Source: Silene conica (lineage: Eukaryota; Streptophyta; Magnoliopsida; Caryophyllales; Caryophyllaceae). From it: 64,000 nucleotides of DNA. Location: contig CM055311.2 of the NCBI GenBank assembly GCA_029255685.2, positions 55,573,048 through 55,637,047 on the forward strand, given 5' to 3'. This document shows, in pieces, positions 23,982 to 34,577 of this stretch. How positions within the stretch are numbered: the first letter of the stretch is position 1; every line of letters starts with the position of its first letter. A model generated the notes under the pieces. That model saw nothing but the letters and a program-made list of their open reading frames with translations, was not told the origin of the DNA and did no database searches. A program made the position numbers and the translations under genes.

Positions 23982-23999
23982 TGGCGCCGTTGCCGGGGA
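23982..23999 (+). other. Athila-2 primer-binding site (tRNA-Asp type)
   Basis: TGGCGCCGTTGCCGGGGA five bases after the 5' LTR. This is the tRNA-Asp-complementary site usual for Athila/Tat elements, and the same word is used by Athila-1 at 33789-33806. Confidence 0.85.
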
Positions 24000-24097
24000 G
24001 GTGACGCCAGTGTTTATTGTTTTTTGTTTTTGTTTCTCTTTGTTTAAGGAACTTTTGTTCCTTAAACCTTCTCACCTTTTTCTTGTAGTTTCCTCTT

Positions 24098-26968
24098 ATG
24101 CGCAGGTCAGTACAAGGAGAACTCCTACCACTTGATCTGGAAATTGAGAGGACTTTAAGAGAAAGAAGAAAGCAACTTCTAGCAAATCAAGAGGGAGGGT
24201 CACCATCCTCTTTATTTCAGGAAGACCTTTTCGAGTTATCACCATCTTCACCAAAAACACCATCTTCACAACCAGATTCACCCATCAATCCACTCTCACC
24301 GAAAACACCACCTTTTACCCACTTTTCAGTTTTTCCTAAAGAAGAGGATAACATGACAGAAGAAGCTACTATTGCCAGTCACTCTATGCCTCAGGCAAAG
24401 GACCTATACAAAGGGTTCACTTTACCTGCAGGTACTGGGAAGCCATTCGAGGCCAAGCCTGCCTATATTACTATGGTTGAAAAAAACCAATTTGGAGGCT
24501 CGGCCAATGAGGATGCGGCTAAGCATATTGAAATCTTCACAGATTACATATGCTCTATAGCACCCCCAGAAGGAGTGACGCAGGACCAGATTAAACAGAC
24601 CATGTTTATCTTCTCCCTTAGGGACTCTGCGAGAGAATGGTATAGAGACCTTGACCGCACTGCTGCGGGAGTTACAGATTGGAACACCTTAGCCCTAGCT
24701 TTCTACAGGAAATACTATTCTGCATCAAAGACTAACGCCTTAAGAGCGCAGATTATTAATTTCAAGCAAGGACCCAATGAAGATTTTAGCGAGGCGTGGG
24801 ACAGGTTCAAGAGACTTGTTCGATCCATACCACATCACGGATTCGAACAATGGTTCCTTTGCAACCAGTTCTACAATGGCCTCTATGATGACAACAGGGC
24901 CTACTTAGATGCTGCAGTTAATGGAAGATTCCAGGATAATTCAGGAGAGACTAAAGGTCTCAAGTTAATAGAAGATGTTGCTGTGCACCGCGCTGAGCAT
25001 GGTACTTCCAGAGGAAATCAGAGAAAATCAGAATACAACCTGGCAGCAATTGAGGCCTTAACGGCCAAGCTAGAAAAATTTGAGGCTGCAGGTAAGCTCG
25101 ATCTAGGGAGTGGAAGCAAGGGAGGAATTTACCAGGTGAACGCCGTTCAGGACGGACCCTTTGCTTGTGAGAGGTGCGGTGGAGAAGGGCACGTGTCAAA
25201 GTTCTGCACTTCATCTAATGAAACATGTGCCGCTTTTCAGCATTATCGTGGGAACAATTTCTATGATCCAAATAATAACAATGTCCATCCCAACTTAAGG
25301 TGGACAAGCCAGAATGTTCAAAACCCACAGCACATGCAACCTCAGCAAAATTCCACATATGTACCCCCACATAAACAGAATTTCCAAAGACCACCTTTCA
25401 ACCCTCAACCACCTTCTAATCCACCACCCAACACAGATGCTCTTATCCAAAATCTTATTGGGTTGGTTCAGAAGGAGTCACAGGCTAGAGAGGCAGGAAT
25501 GAAGATGTTGGAGTCCCAGATTGCTCAGATCGCGAGCAAGAATGATACTAGAGCTCCGGGTCAACTTCCGACCAAACCGGACCAGAAGAAGGAGACTCTA
25601 AACGTCGTAACCCTGCGGAGTGGTACTAAAGTGGGGGCTGAGAAAGAAAAAACAGCGAGTAACAGCAAAGTCGGTCGACCGACCGAAGATTCTGGTCGAC
25701 CGACCGCGGAACAGGATCCGAAAATTTTTCCAGAACAGGAGACTGGTCGATCGACCAATGATACTGGTCGACCGACCACAGAAGCAGAGTCTGAAATTCC
25801 GTTTCGTCCAGAATTGCCAGATAACTTGCGGGATTTCCTTTTCAGGGGTGACAAGACCCCTAGATTTTTAAAAAGGGCTGCAAATACGGAATCCTCAGCT
25901 GCTCCTTTTCCAGAGAGACTCGTACCTTCGAAGGATCAGGTATCTTTTGATAAATTTAAAGATGTAATTCGTTCATTAAATGTTCAAGTTCCATTTTTAG
26001 AATTAGTTCAACAAGTTCCTTCTTATCTTAAATTCATGAGACAGCTTTTGTCAAGAAAGAGGTCTCTAGAAAAGATTGAGTCTGTGGCTCTCACTGAAGA
26101 GTCATCCAGTTTTTTAACTCATGTCATTGCCCCTAATAAATTAGAAGACCCTGGAAGTTTTTCTGTCCCCTGTAATATAGGAACCTTCCCAGTTAAAAAG
26201 GCTTTATGCGACCTAGGTGCTAGTATAAGTGTCATGCCCCTAAGCGTTGCCTTAAAACTAGGAATGACCGAATTTGCAGTGACCAGTATGACAGTCCAGA
26301 TGGCTGATCGCACATCTATGGAACCTATAGGGGTGTTAGAAAACATCCCTGTGCGTATTGACAGGTTTTTCTTCCCAGTAGACTTTGTTGTTTTGGACAT
26401 CCCAGAGGATGCCCATATACCCATCATTCTAGGAAGACCCTTTCTTCACACTGCAGGAGCCATTATAGATGTAGGCACTGGAACTCTAACCTTCAAAGTA
26501 GGCAAACATTCTATTATCTATGGCCTATCCTATAGGAAGAAGGATGCTATGACCCCCATTACATGTAATGCTATAACTTCTGAGAAGAAGTATGAGGTCA
26601 TCACTACTTCTCCACCTTTATTACCTGTTCCTGTATCTGCTTTTTCACCTCCGCCCCAGATTGGGAGCAATAGGGAGGACACTTCTATCGTGACTATTGC
26701 AGGGACTGGTTTGGGGAAACCCAAGGAGAAGGAAGTTATCGTCCAGAGAGGAGGAATGGGATGCCTGAGCTATGGAGAGGATGAGGATCCAGACGTCGTG
26801 GATCGAGAAGAGAAAAAGAAGAGGAGGCAGGCTCAAGAAGAGAGACCGTCGCATATGCTTTGCGACGGAGGAAAGAAGATGTGTTTTGCTACTGAAGCAA
26901 AAACAGTGGAGACTACGGCGTGCCGTCAGAAGCCGTGGTCGGATATCCTCCGCATCTTCAGCGGATAG
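24098..26968 (+). CDS. Athila-2 Gag-protease polyprotein, 956 aa, intact
   Basis: Single open frame from an ATG about 100 bases after the primer-binding site. In order: Pro/Ser-rich N-terminus (residues 1-110); retrotransposon gag core (about 140-265, with AREWYRDLDR, KYYSASKTNALRAQI, FSEAWDRFKRLV); zinc knuckle C-X2-C-X4-H-X4-C (CERCGGEGHVSKFC, about 354-368); Asn/Pro/Gln-rich linker (385-455); a segment with four GR(P/S)T words (about 525-560) written by the GGTCGACC motif; and a retropepsin-like protease with ALCDLGASISVMP near 700 and IILGRPFL near 775. The last 100 residues are charged and unfamiliar. In the family Gag builds the cytoplasmic particle and the protease matures it. The frame ends without reverse transcriptase. 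An intact frame with apparently identical LTRs suggests recent mobility. Confidence 0.9.
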   Translation: MRRSVQGELLPLDLEIERTLRERRKQLLANQEGGSPSSLFQEDLFELSPSSPKTPSSQPDSPINPLSPKTPPFTHFSVFPKEEDNMTEEATIASHSMPQAKDLYKGFTLPAGTGKPFEAKPAYITMVEKNQFGGSANEDAAKHIEIFTDYICSIAPPEGVTQDQIKQTMFIFSLRDSAREWYRDLDRTAAGVTDWNTLALAFYRKYYSASKTNALRAQIINFKQGPNEDFSEAWDRFKRLVRSIPHHGFEQWFLCNQFYNGLYDDNRAYLDAAVNGRFQDNSGETKGLKLIEDVAVHRAEHGTSRGNQRKSEYNLAAIEALTAKLEKFEAAGKLDLGSGSKGGIYQVNAVQDGPFACERCGGEGHVSKFCTSSNETCAAFQHYRGNNFYDPNNNNVHPNLRWTSQNVQNPQHMQPQQNSTYVPPHKQNFQRPPFNPQPPSNPPPNTDALIQNLIGLVQKESQAREAGMKMLESQIAQIASKNDTRAPGQLPTKPDQKKETLNVVTLRSGTKVGAEKEKTASNSKVGRPTEDSGRPTAEQDPKIFPEQETGRSTNDTGRPTTEAESEIPFRPELPDNLRDFLFRGDKTPRFLKRAANTESSAAPFPERLVPSKDQVSFDKFKDVIRSLNVQVPFLELVQQVPSYLKFMRQLLSRKRSLEKIESVALTEESSSFLTHVIAPNKLEDPGSFSVPCNIGTFPVKKALCDLGASISVMPLSVALKLGMTEFAVTSMTVQMADRTSMEPIGVLENIPVRIDRFFFPVDFVVLDIPEDAHIPIILGRPFLHTAGAIIDVGTGTLTFKVGKHSIIYGLSYRKKDAMTPITCNAITSEKKYEVITTSPPLLPVPVSAFSPPPQIGSNREDTSIVTIAGTGLGKPKEKEVIVQRGGMGCLSYGEDEDPDVVDREEKKKRRQAQEERPSHMLCDGGKKMCFATEAKTVETTACRQKPWSDILRIFSG
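25673..25778. repeat. GGTCGACC motif pairs inside the gag-protease frame
   Basis: 25673-25707 and 25744-25778. Each is a pair of GGTCGAYCGACC words separated by 9-10 bases, in direct rather than inverted orientation, spelling GRPT or GRST in the reading frame. The frame is kept throughout. Confidence 0.85.
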
Positions 26969-28959
26969 TTGTTTTTAAATTGCAGTTTTAAGACAATTTA
27001 TTTTATGTTGTGTGAGACTTTTTAGTTTTGCTTGCTAGTAGTTAAGACTTTTAGAATCGTTTTGGCATCTCGCGCATTGTTGGGCGCGCATATTTTCTTG
27101 CTTTTTCAGGATTTACGAAGAAATAAAGACCTCCAAGACGCAGATGGTCGACCGACCAGAATCATCAGTCGGTCGACCAGAGTCGCTGTATCGCAGATTT
27201 TCCCGTTGTTCACAGGAGGTCGATCGACCAGAAACCCCGGTCGGTCGACCTACTGTCCGCTGCAGTCTTTCGTTTCTCTTCCTTGGAACTCGTGAAATCA
27301 ACTTGGATACTTGAGTGGCGCTGCTAGCCACCAAAACCTCCCAGCTTACGCTGGTTTGGGGAGGTTTTTCTCATGCATCTTTTAACCCAGTGAGTTCTTT
27401 CCAATTTTTCCTTTATTTTATTTTACTTGCATTTGTCTTTAAATTTCTGAAACCTTTACTTAGGCTAATGCACAATGGGGACATTGCGCGGGTTGGTTTG
27501 GGGAATGGTTTCGTGTCACATGCATTACACTCTGTCACACGTTTATTGCATTTCTGTCTTGCATCGTTCTTTTCTTTATTTTCCTTATATATACAAAAAT
27601 CCAAAAAAATAAAAAAAAAAATTCAAAAATTCCAAAAAAAAAATGCACGTTTATTTTAGCATATAGGTCGAGTCGGAACGAAAGTATTTCAAGGATGATT
27701 TAGCTATCCTACATGTTTATGCCTTTACCTTGCCTTGTCAACTTGTTTTTGTATGAGAGTCTTTTGCATATCTACGAGTTTTTGTCAACTTGCATATCTT
27801 GAGACTTGACTTATACCTTGGCGACCTACTTATACATTCTAAGTTTTAGAGCCTTATTCCTGGTTTCATCCTTAAACCAGTCGTCTAGGATGTGAGTAGT
27901 ACTCCCCTTGGAGCATGTTACATCAACATGCATAAACATGAACTTGAATTGCTATATACTTGTTTTACTTTCTCGTTTTGTGAATCTTGATACATGCATT
28001 TGGGACCCCTTTTCTCATATTTACCCATAAGCTTCACATAGCCAAAATTGCCTTTTTATTTCCCCAAAGCTACATCCCATACTTAGCCTACCCTTCCAAG
28101 CTAGTATTTGTGGTCATTGGATTATTTTTTTGAGGCATCTTGGTTTGTGTGCTATCATGAGCAAAAAGAGAAAAGAAAGAAAGAAAGCAAGAAAAGAAAA
28201 AAAGAACAGAAAAATTCAGAAAAGAAAAAAAAAGGAAAAAACGAAACGAAAAAAAATTTACAGAATGCAGTCGACCGACCACACCTACAGGTCGGCCGAC
28301 CGCCTACTACCGTCAGAAAGAATTTCGTTCAAAAAATTCCCTTCTTTCATATGTTATCACTCCCGTACTTCATTCAAAAAAAAAAAATATCTGGGAGTCC
28401 TTTCTTATTTAATGTGAGAGTTGTGCTAAAAAAGAGCACTTTCTTAATATCAAAAAGTCGTGAAGTATGTTGTTGGGAATCAGTTTTACTAGCTTGGCTA
28501 CCAATCCCACATATCCAAAAGCGTCTTAACCACTTTTACCTTTTACCTCACATATCTTTCATTACCTCAATTGCATGCATCTAGGCCATTTAATGAGATT
28601 GTTATACAAAGTTGTAGAATTCTTGTTCATGTTAGATTGCAGGCATGTTTCCATGGGTCGCAGTTAGGTGAGTGTCGTTACAAAATTTCTTCTTTCTATC
28701 TTTTACATATACTCACCCTTTGCTTCATGAGTGTCTCGAGCGTACCGCGAGAGTCCATGCTATAAGTCTCTACAGTCTTTATGTTTTCAAGTTTGACGAC
28801 GCCATAACTCGTTTGCATGACTCGATTACTTTCTCATTTTGTACTTAGCATTGGTTTAGGCTTACATGTAAATTTCGCTCTGAGATTGAAATCATTCCAT
28901 TAGTTAAGATCAAGTCTATTTCTTGCTTGAGGGCAAGCAAGGGTTTGGTTTGGGGAATT
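26969..28959 (+). other. Athila-2 non-coding 3' interior
   Basis: No gene. Dyad cassettes at 27146-27180, 27218-27250 and 28270-28302. Polypurine-like sites near 27342-27366 (ggtttggggaggttttt) and 27495-27510 (ggtttggggaatgg) precede the true tract. An A-rich run lies at 27592-27642 and a purine-rich stretch at 28160-28262. Confidence 0.75.
28945..28959 (+). other. Athila-2 polypurine tract
   Basis: gtttggtttggggaattt merges into the 3' LTR start TGATACG. Confidence 0.75.
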
Positions 28960-30531
28960 TGATACGTGTCTATTTTATGATGTTTTACATCTATTTTTAC
29001 ACGTATTTGGTCGCTCATTTACTATGTTTTAGCCTCTATTTCCCACAAATTGTGTACTTTCGTATTTTTATGCACTTTTGCAGATTTATGCGGAAAAGAG
29101 ACGATTTAGCACCAAATTCGTATCCTCAAGTCTTTAGCTTAATTAAGGAATAAAAGGAAAGTCAACTGGAGTCAAAGTCAAAGTACCAAAAGTCAAACCA
29201 AGAGGAAAACCGAAGACTTTCCGTAAGAAGCGGTCGACCGACCAGTAAAATGGGTCGGCCGACCAGGCCTGATTTTCGCCAAGCCCAATTTTCGAGGAAC
29301 TCCGGAAATAACAGAAGCCCAGCAAGAAGTGGTCGACCGACCAGTTATACGGGTCGGTCGACCAGAACGAAGCCCATACGATTTCTTTTCGTTTTTAGAA
29401 ATAAAGTAGAATTAGAATCTTAAGGAAACTCTTAGTTTTTGCCCTATATAAACTAATCTTGTGATTAGGGTTAGGGGGATCCTTTCATCTCTTTTACTAT
29501 CTAGTTTTCTCATCTATTATCATTCATACATCAAGTTTTATTCAAGCTTCAATTTTGTAATCTTTCAGCAATCCCCAAGCATTCAATAAAGTTTGTCCCT
29601 TTCTTCCTTAAATTCAATTGTGGTAATTCTTCTTTAATCTAGTTTTCATTATTATTCTTATTTCTTTATTTACAATTGTTAAGTTAGAATCTCAAGTTTT
29701 ATTGAATCTTGCATGTTTAGATTATTTACCATGTTTTCCATGTTTATTCCCAAATTTGTATTCGTCTTAACAGTCATGAGTAGCTAACTTTCATATGTTA
29801 GGATGTAGGGGATAATATGCGTAGGTAGATAAAATCCGAAAATCCGACCTGTAGCAGGACCGCGGTCGGCCGACTGGAATAGCTGGTCGGTCGACCGAGG
29901 TCGTGGTCGGCCGACCGGAGTAGCTGGTCGGTCGACCACTCGCGTCTGTTTCCTTATTTCGCCTTTTCTTGTGAATTATAATACCCTGCAATGAGACCAA
30001 TAGGAGACTTGTAGGATGTTAGTAATGACCTACCCAAGATTGAAAGATACGGGAAGGGCATTGGTTTACACTTTAAGACGGATAGGTTACTCAAGGCTGA
30101 AAGGTATGTAACCTGGGATTTAGGAATCACCCTTATTGTTGACACCCAATAATGGTGAGACCTAGGAACTAATAGCATAGGCCGAAAGGAGCTATTAGGT
30201 AGCATAGACCTAAAAAGATATGTTACACCCCCTTACGCGACTGCAATACATGTTGACCTTAGGATTTATTTTACCTTAGCTATTTATTACCCCGAACATC
30301 CTAGCATCCCTTTTATTATATTTTATTCTCATCTTTTAATTCTTGTTTTATTTTAATCTTTTCTTTAGATATAGTAATCAACCAATCAACCCCCAAATTT
30401 GTTACCTTTAAACATTAACATTAAGACAATAAACATTCCCCACCTCCTTGTGGTTCGACCCTGACTTTCACTATCTATTGTTTAAGTTAGGAATATAAAT
30501 TTATCTTTGGTACCCTCAACGACGGGCATCA
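28960..30531 (+). repeat. Athila-2 3' LTR
   Basis: 1,572 bp, same ends and same internal cassettes as the 5' LTR, followed by the CTTTT duplication. I saw no difference from the 5' LTR by eye. Confidence 0.92.
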
Positions 30532-31368
30532 CTTTTTCAAAAGGAGCTCCTTCAACACCCCCCTTCCACTTTCGGGGTCTTTGAAGAAACTATTTGAACT
30601 CACTTCTTCTTCCTTGCCAATGGGCTTGTCCATTTTCTCACAAAACGGCTCACAATGGTTAAGTTTAACATCTTCTTTGGGACCCTTTTCATCAAACTTC
30701 ACCGAAGGCTCAACTCTCCCCATTGTAGCAATCAAGTTCACGCTTTTGTGTCTATCCTCAAGGTACTTGTCCGGAGCATCCGGGAGCACGAATTCACACA
30801 ACTCATCTTCAACTTGAAAGGTTAGCCTACCTCTTTTCACGTCAATGATTGCTCCTCCGGTGGCCAAGAAGGGCCTCCCAAGAATAACAAAAGAGCTTTC
30901 ACCGACCGGAATATCAACGACCATAAAGTCGGTGGGGATGGAAAGCGATCCCACCTTGACCACCGCATCTTCAAAGACCCCAATAGTAGGCCTAAACGTC
31001 CCGTCGGCAAGAGTGATGTCCGTTATAGGAGGGGATAAGTGCTTAATGTTCAATTTTTTCGCCATGGCAAGTGGGATAACACTTACACTTGCTCCAAGAT
31101 CGCACAAAGCGTGCTCAATATTTCTTCCGCCTACGGAGCATTGAATAGAGAAACTCCCCGGGTCTCCTAACTTAATTGGCAAATCTCTCGGAATCTTTTT
31201 CGCCACCAATGAAATGGCATTGACTTCCCTCTTTTCTTGGGTGGAGGGGATTGTGGCCTCTACTTCCTCAACAAGTTTGATCAACTCATTGCAACGAGGG
31301 TCCCCCTTGGTGATTTTACGAAAGAATTCGCACATTTTTTTTCTCCATGAGGCTCTCCACATATCCAT
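30532..31368 (-). pseudogene. Athila-1 protease part of gag-protease
   Basis: Frame with FFRKITKGDPRCNELIKLV, then the retropepsin region: ALCDLGASVSVIPLAMAKKL (active-site D-L-G-A-S, as in Athila-2), FMVVDIPVGESSFVILGRPFL and GGAIIDVKRGRLTF. It overlaps the upstream frame by about 50 bases; the shift lies in an A-run near 31334-31341, so a one-base indel separates protease from gag. It runs into the CTTTT duplication and continues at 22404-22307. Confidence 0.8.
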
Positions 31369-32560
31369 GGTCCTCTTCTTCTATCACATGGACTTCTTTC
31401 CCTTTAGCACTCGGGCTTCCATCACAATTCTTCTTTGGAATGTTCAAGACTTGTTGCATGACAAAGTTTAAGTCATCAATGTCGACCTCATTACAATCAT
31501 CCGGAGGAGTGTTGGGTACCATCACCATCACTTCCTCCTCAACACATTCCTCACTTCCACTTCCAAATACCGTCATAACTTGCTCTACCTTGGACCCTCC
31601 TTCATCACCTCTCTTCTCAAGCATAGGTTGCTCTTGTTTGCTTGTCATAATAGCATTGACACCATGTGGTTTTGAAGCATCCCGGGAGCTTTGACCTTGG
31701 GCAAGAAAGCCGCCCGGTGGCCTTTGTGGGTTGGCTAAGGCTTGTGAAGCAACTCTAGCCTCCATCTCCCGGATCTCTTTTTGATTAGCCATCTTCAAAT
31801 TCATCATTTCTTGATTATGTGTCGCTTGCATGCCTTTCACAAGTTTAAGCAACTCTCCAACTTGAGAGTCACTTGAGAGATCTTGATGAGGTGTGTTGGT
31901 AAGGGGCAAGGGGAACCCGTAGTCATTCCTTGCACCCCCACTTTGTTGATTTGTCTTGGGCCCTTGATTGTTGAAGTTTGGGTTTTGGTGGTGGTTAGGA
32001 AATTTTTGGTTGAAATTTTGGTCATTGGAATTTTGATTGTTGAAATTGTTGTTGTGGAAGTTTTTTTGTGGGTTTGGGTTGTTGAAATTGTTTTGGAATG
32101 GGGGTTGGTTGTGGAAATTTTGTTGGTTGTGGTTGTTTTGACTTGATGGATTGAAGTTTTGTGGGTTATGGTTGTTTGGGAAATTGGGGTTATTGTAACC
32201 TTGGTCATTGAAGTTTTGTTGAAAGCCTTGATTGGCTTGATTGGATTGGTTACCTTGGTATAAATTGTTGTTGTTGAAATTGTTCCTCGGATTGAAGTTT
32301 CCACCCCTTGGTTGAAAACCGGGTGGATTTTGCACTTGAGGTTGTTGAATTTGGTGTGGGTTCAACACATTGGTACTTTTGTAACTCATGTAAGGACTCC
32401 CTCGAATCCCTTGATGGTAGTTGTTTGAATTGGGCTTGAAAGTGTTTTGCCCTCTAGGATTATTGAATGCTTGGAAAGCATACAATTCTTCCTCACTTTC
32501 ACTTCCCTCAATAGAGTTATTTGCACATACTTCAAATGTGTGCCCATTTCCTCCACACAA
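31316..32560 (-). pseudogene. Athila-1 gag C-terminal part: zinc knuckle and Asn/Gln-rich linker
   Basis: Begins at a zinc knuckle C-X2-C-X4-H-X4-C (CDLCGGNGHTFEVC, near 32525-32566). A remarkably Asn/Gln/Phe-rich stretch of about 130 residues follows (32350-31900; NNFNNNNLYQGNQSNQ is typical), then a coiled-coil-like segment (LLKLVKGMQATHNQEMMNLK). The frame ends after VRILS at 31316. A frameshift near 32565 separates it from the gag core. Confidence 0.75.
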
Positions 32561-32561
32561 A

Positions 32562-33638
32562 TCACATGGTTAACATCCCCGGGACATTGCTCTTTGTCTC
32601 TTTGCTTGTGGAGCCCTTAGTCAATTCTTCCAACTTCTTGGTTAACATGTCCAACTTGGCATTGGTTTCCTCGTTTGCCTTTGAGTTGGAAAGGTGCTCA
32701 CTAGGGTACTTGCTACTCTTTCTCAAGACATTTCCCCGAGTACCATAATTTTCCTCCGAATCAACGATCTTTTTGATAAGCTCCGTTCCCTCCTCATGCG
32801 GCAAGTGGTCAAAGCTACCCCCTGCCGATGCATTAACCATTTCTTTAGTCCGTGGGAGAAGAGTCTGAAAAAAGGTTTGGGTCGTGTACCAAGTGGGTAT
32901 CCCGTGGTGGGGACACTTAGCAAGCAAATCTTGGTATCTATCCCAAGCTTCTCCCAAAGATTCTCCCTCGTCTTGCTGAAATTGAGTTATCTCATTCCGG
33001 AGCATGGCGGTCTTAGAGGACGGGTAGTACTTGGCAAGGAAGGCCGTTGCCAAGTCGTCCCAAGTGGTGAAAGTGTTTGGAGCATGCACATTTAACCACC
33101 TATCCGCCTTGTCGGTTAAGGAATAGGGGAAGAGCATAAGCCTTAAGGTTTCCTCGGGCACTCCCGTTTTCTTAATCATTGCTACTTTACCCTTGAACTT
33201 TCTCAAGTGTCCATGAGCATCTTCATGAGAAGCCCCACTAAAGGCGTTCTTCTTGAAAGAACTCATTTGTGAAGGGTATATTTCAAAATTTTGAGGAACA
33301 AGAGTGCCAAAGTTGATTGGATTTGTGGTGTCATTGTGATTGGGCCGGTTATGATCACTAAGGGCGGCCATTATATGAATTTGGTGGTGATTTGGAACGT
33401 GTGGTGATGGTGGTGATGATTGATAAAACGGGTTATCAAAATTTTCGGATGTTGGGCTAGGATTGCTTTGATTGGGGCTTGGTGGTTCGGGTGAAGAGGG
33501 GTTGTTATGGCTAGTAGATGCTCGGGAGGCAATCCTTACTCTTGCAATGGTCTTCCTCCTTAAGGCCCGAAAAAGCCTCTCCGGTTCGGAAGTTGACAAC
33601 AAAGAATTAGAGTCGCCCCTAGGCATAAAACTTAGCAC
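32562..33638 (-). pseudogene. Athila-1 gag core
   Basis: Frame of 358 codons starting 150 bases after the primer-binding site. The retrotransposon gag core is recognised by AHGHLRKFKGKVAMIKKTGV, FPYSLTDKADRWLN, FLAKYYPSSKTAMLRNEI and SLGEAWDRYQDLLAKCPHHG. It matches the layout of the Athila-2 gag core, so the elements are relatives with different sequences. It stops at TGA after GMLTM because of a frame change just before the zinc knuckle. Confidence 0.8.
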
Positions 33639-33788
33639 ACAAATTAGTCGTCCTAGTGTTTTTTAGACACTAGGGTGAGCAATATAGCAACCACTCTACA
33701 ATTAACTACCAAATCTTTGATCAAAACAAAACAAGCTCAACTAACTCAAGACTAAAACTAAAACTAAACTACACAACTTCTAGCACCA

Positions 33789-33806
33789 TCCCCGGCAACG
33801 GCGCCA
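33789..33806 (-). other. Athila-1 primer-binding site (tRNA-Asp type)
   Basis: On the minus strand TGGCGCCGTTGCCGGGGA, three bases inside LTR B. This fixes the orientation of Athila-1 and marks LTR B as its 5' LTR. Confidence 0.88.
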
Positions 33807-33809
33807 TTT

Positions 33810-34577
33810 TGATGTGCGAGATTTAAGTCGTCGGTTCTCACGATCAAACACATTTATAAAACCCAAATTAGTAGTATAATAGGGTTGTCGAACACGAAGA
33901 TGGTGGGAAAGTTATATAGTTATGTTCTAATTATAACTCGAGTCGGGGTAATAAGTTTGAGATTGATTAACGACTAAAGAACAACTAAAGCAAATAAATT
34001 GAGATGAAATTGATGATTAAAGCAACTAGGGTGTCGGGGGTTACTAGGGTAGTCGATGTCAAACATGCAAAGGGTAGGTGGTCTCATCTATGTTAGGTCT
34101 AGGTCCGTCTCGTCTATCGATTTGACTCGCCTAAAATCAAACCATATCCTAGCTCTCGCTACAAACACGGTCAATTTAACATGCACACATACCAATGAGA
34201 GCCCTAGACTATCGTATAAGACAAACAACAATAAGAATTATGCCCAACCGTCGTGGAGGCATTTCATCAAACATCTAGCATGCATACAATGAAAACCTAA
34301 CAAAGATGAATTTAATAGGTGAAGGGGCTCCCAGCCGGCGGACCGGCTGAGGACCCCACTATGCCATTTCAGCCTCTTTTTCTCCCATTTTGTCTTGATT
34401 TCACCACGTTTTGTTCCCGTTTCTTCATTCCCGCATCAAGTCCTACAACATGGCATCCAAACATGTAGAAAAGAGATATCGGGTATAAAAAGGGACGAAA
34501 TCGTGCCAAACGGGGGTGAAACGGGATCGAAATAAAAGGAAAACAAGGGAAAATAATGACCGAATTTGGGCTCATCA
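33810..34577 (-). repeat. Athila-1 LTR B, internally deleted
   Basis: Both ends are present (TGATGAGCCC...CACATCA on the minus strand), but the middle is lost: at 34312 the text jumps from the equivalent of 13432 to that of about 14223 in LTR A. It is 768 bp against 1,569 in LTR A. It serves as 5' LTR of the gag-protease copy and as 3' LTR of the truncated copy to its right. Confidence 0.85.

Larger units (their letters stand above)
22405..30531 (+). mobile_element. Athila-2: young non-autonomous Athila-like element with gag-protease only
   Basis: Complete 8,127-bp element: 5' LTR 22405-23976, primer-binding site 23982-23999, gag-protease ORF 24098-26968, about 2 kb of non-coding DNA, polypurine tract, 3' LTR 28960-30531. 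The 5-bp duplication CTTTT is perfect (22400-22404 and 30532-30536). The two 1,572-bp LTRs read the same in every line I compared. Reverse transcriptase, RNase H, integrase and any ATHILA ORF are missing, so it must be mobilised by another element. It interrupts the Athila-1 gag-protease ORF and is therefore younger than Athila-1. Confidence 0.9.

Noticed and set aside
28108..28584. Lys-rich 158-codon frame after Athila-2 gag-protease
   Set aside because: Purine-run artefact in the non-coding 3' interior; no pol motif.
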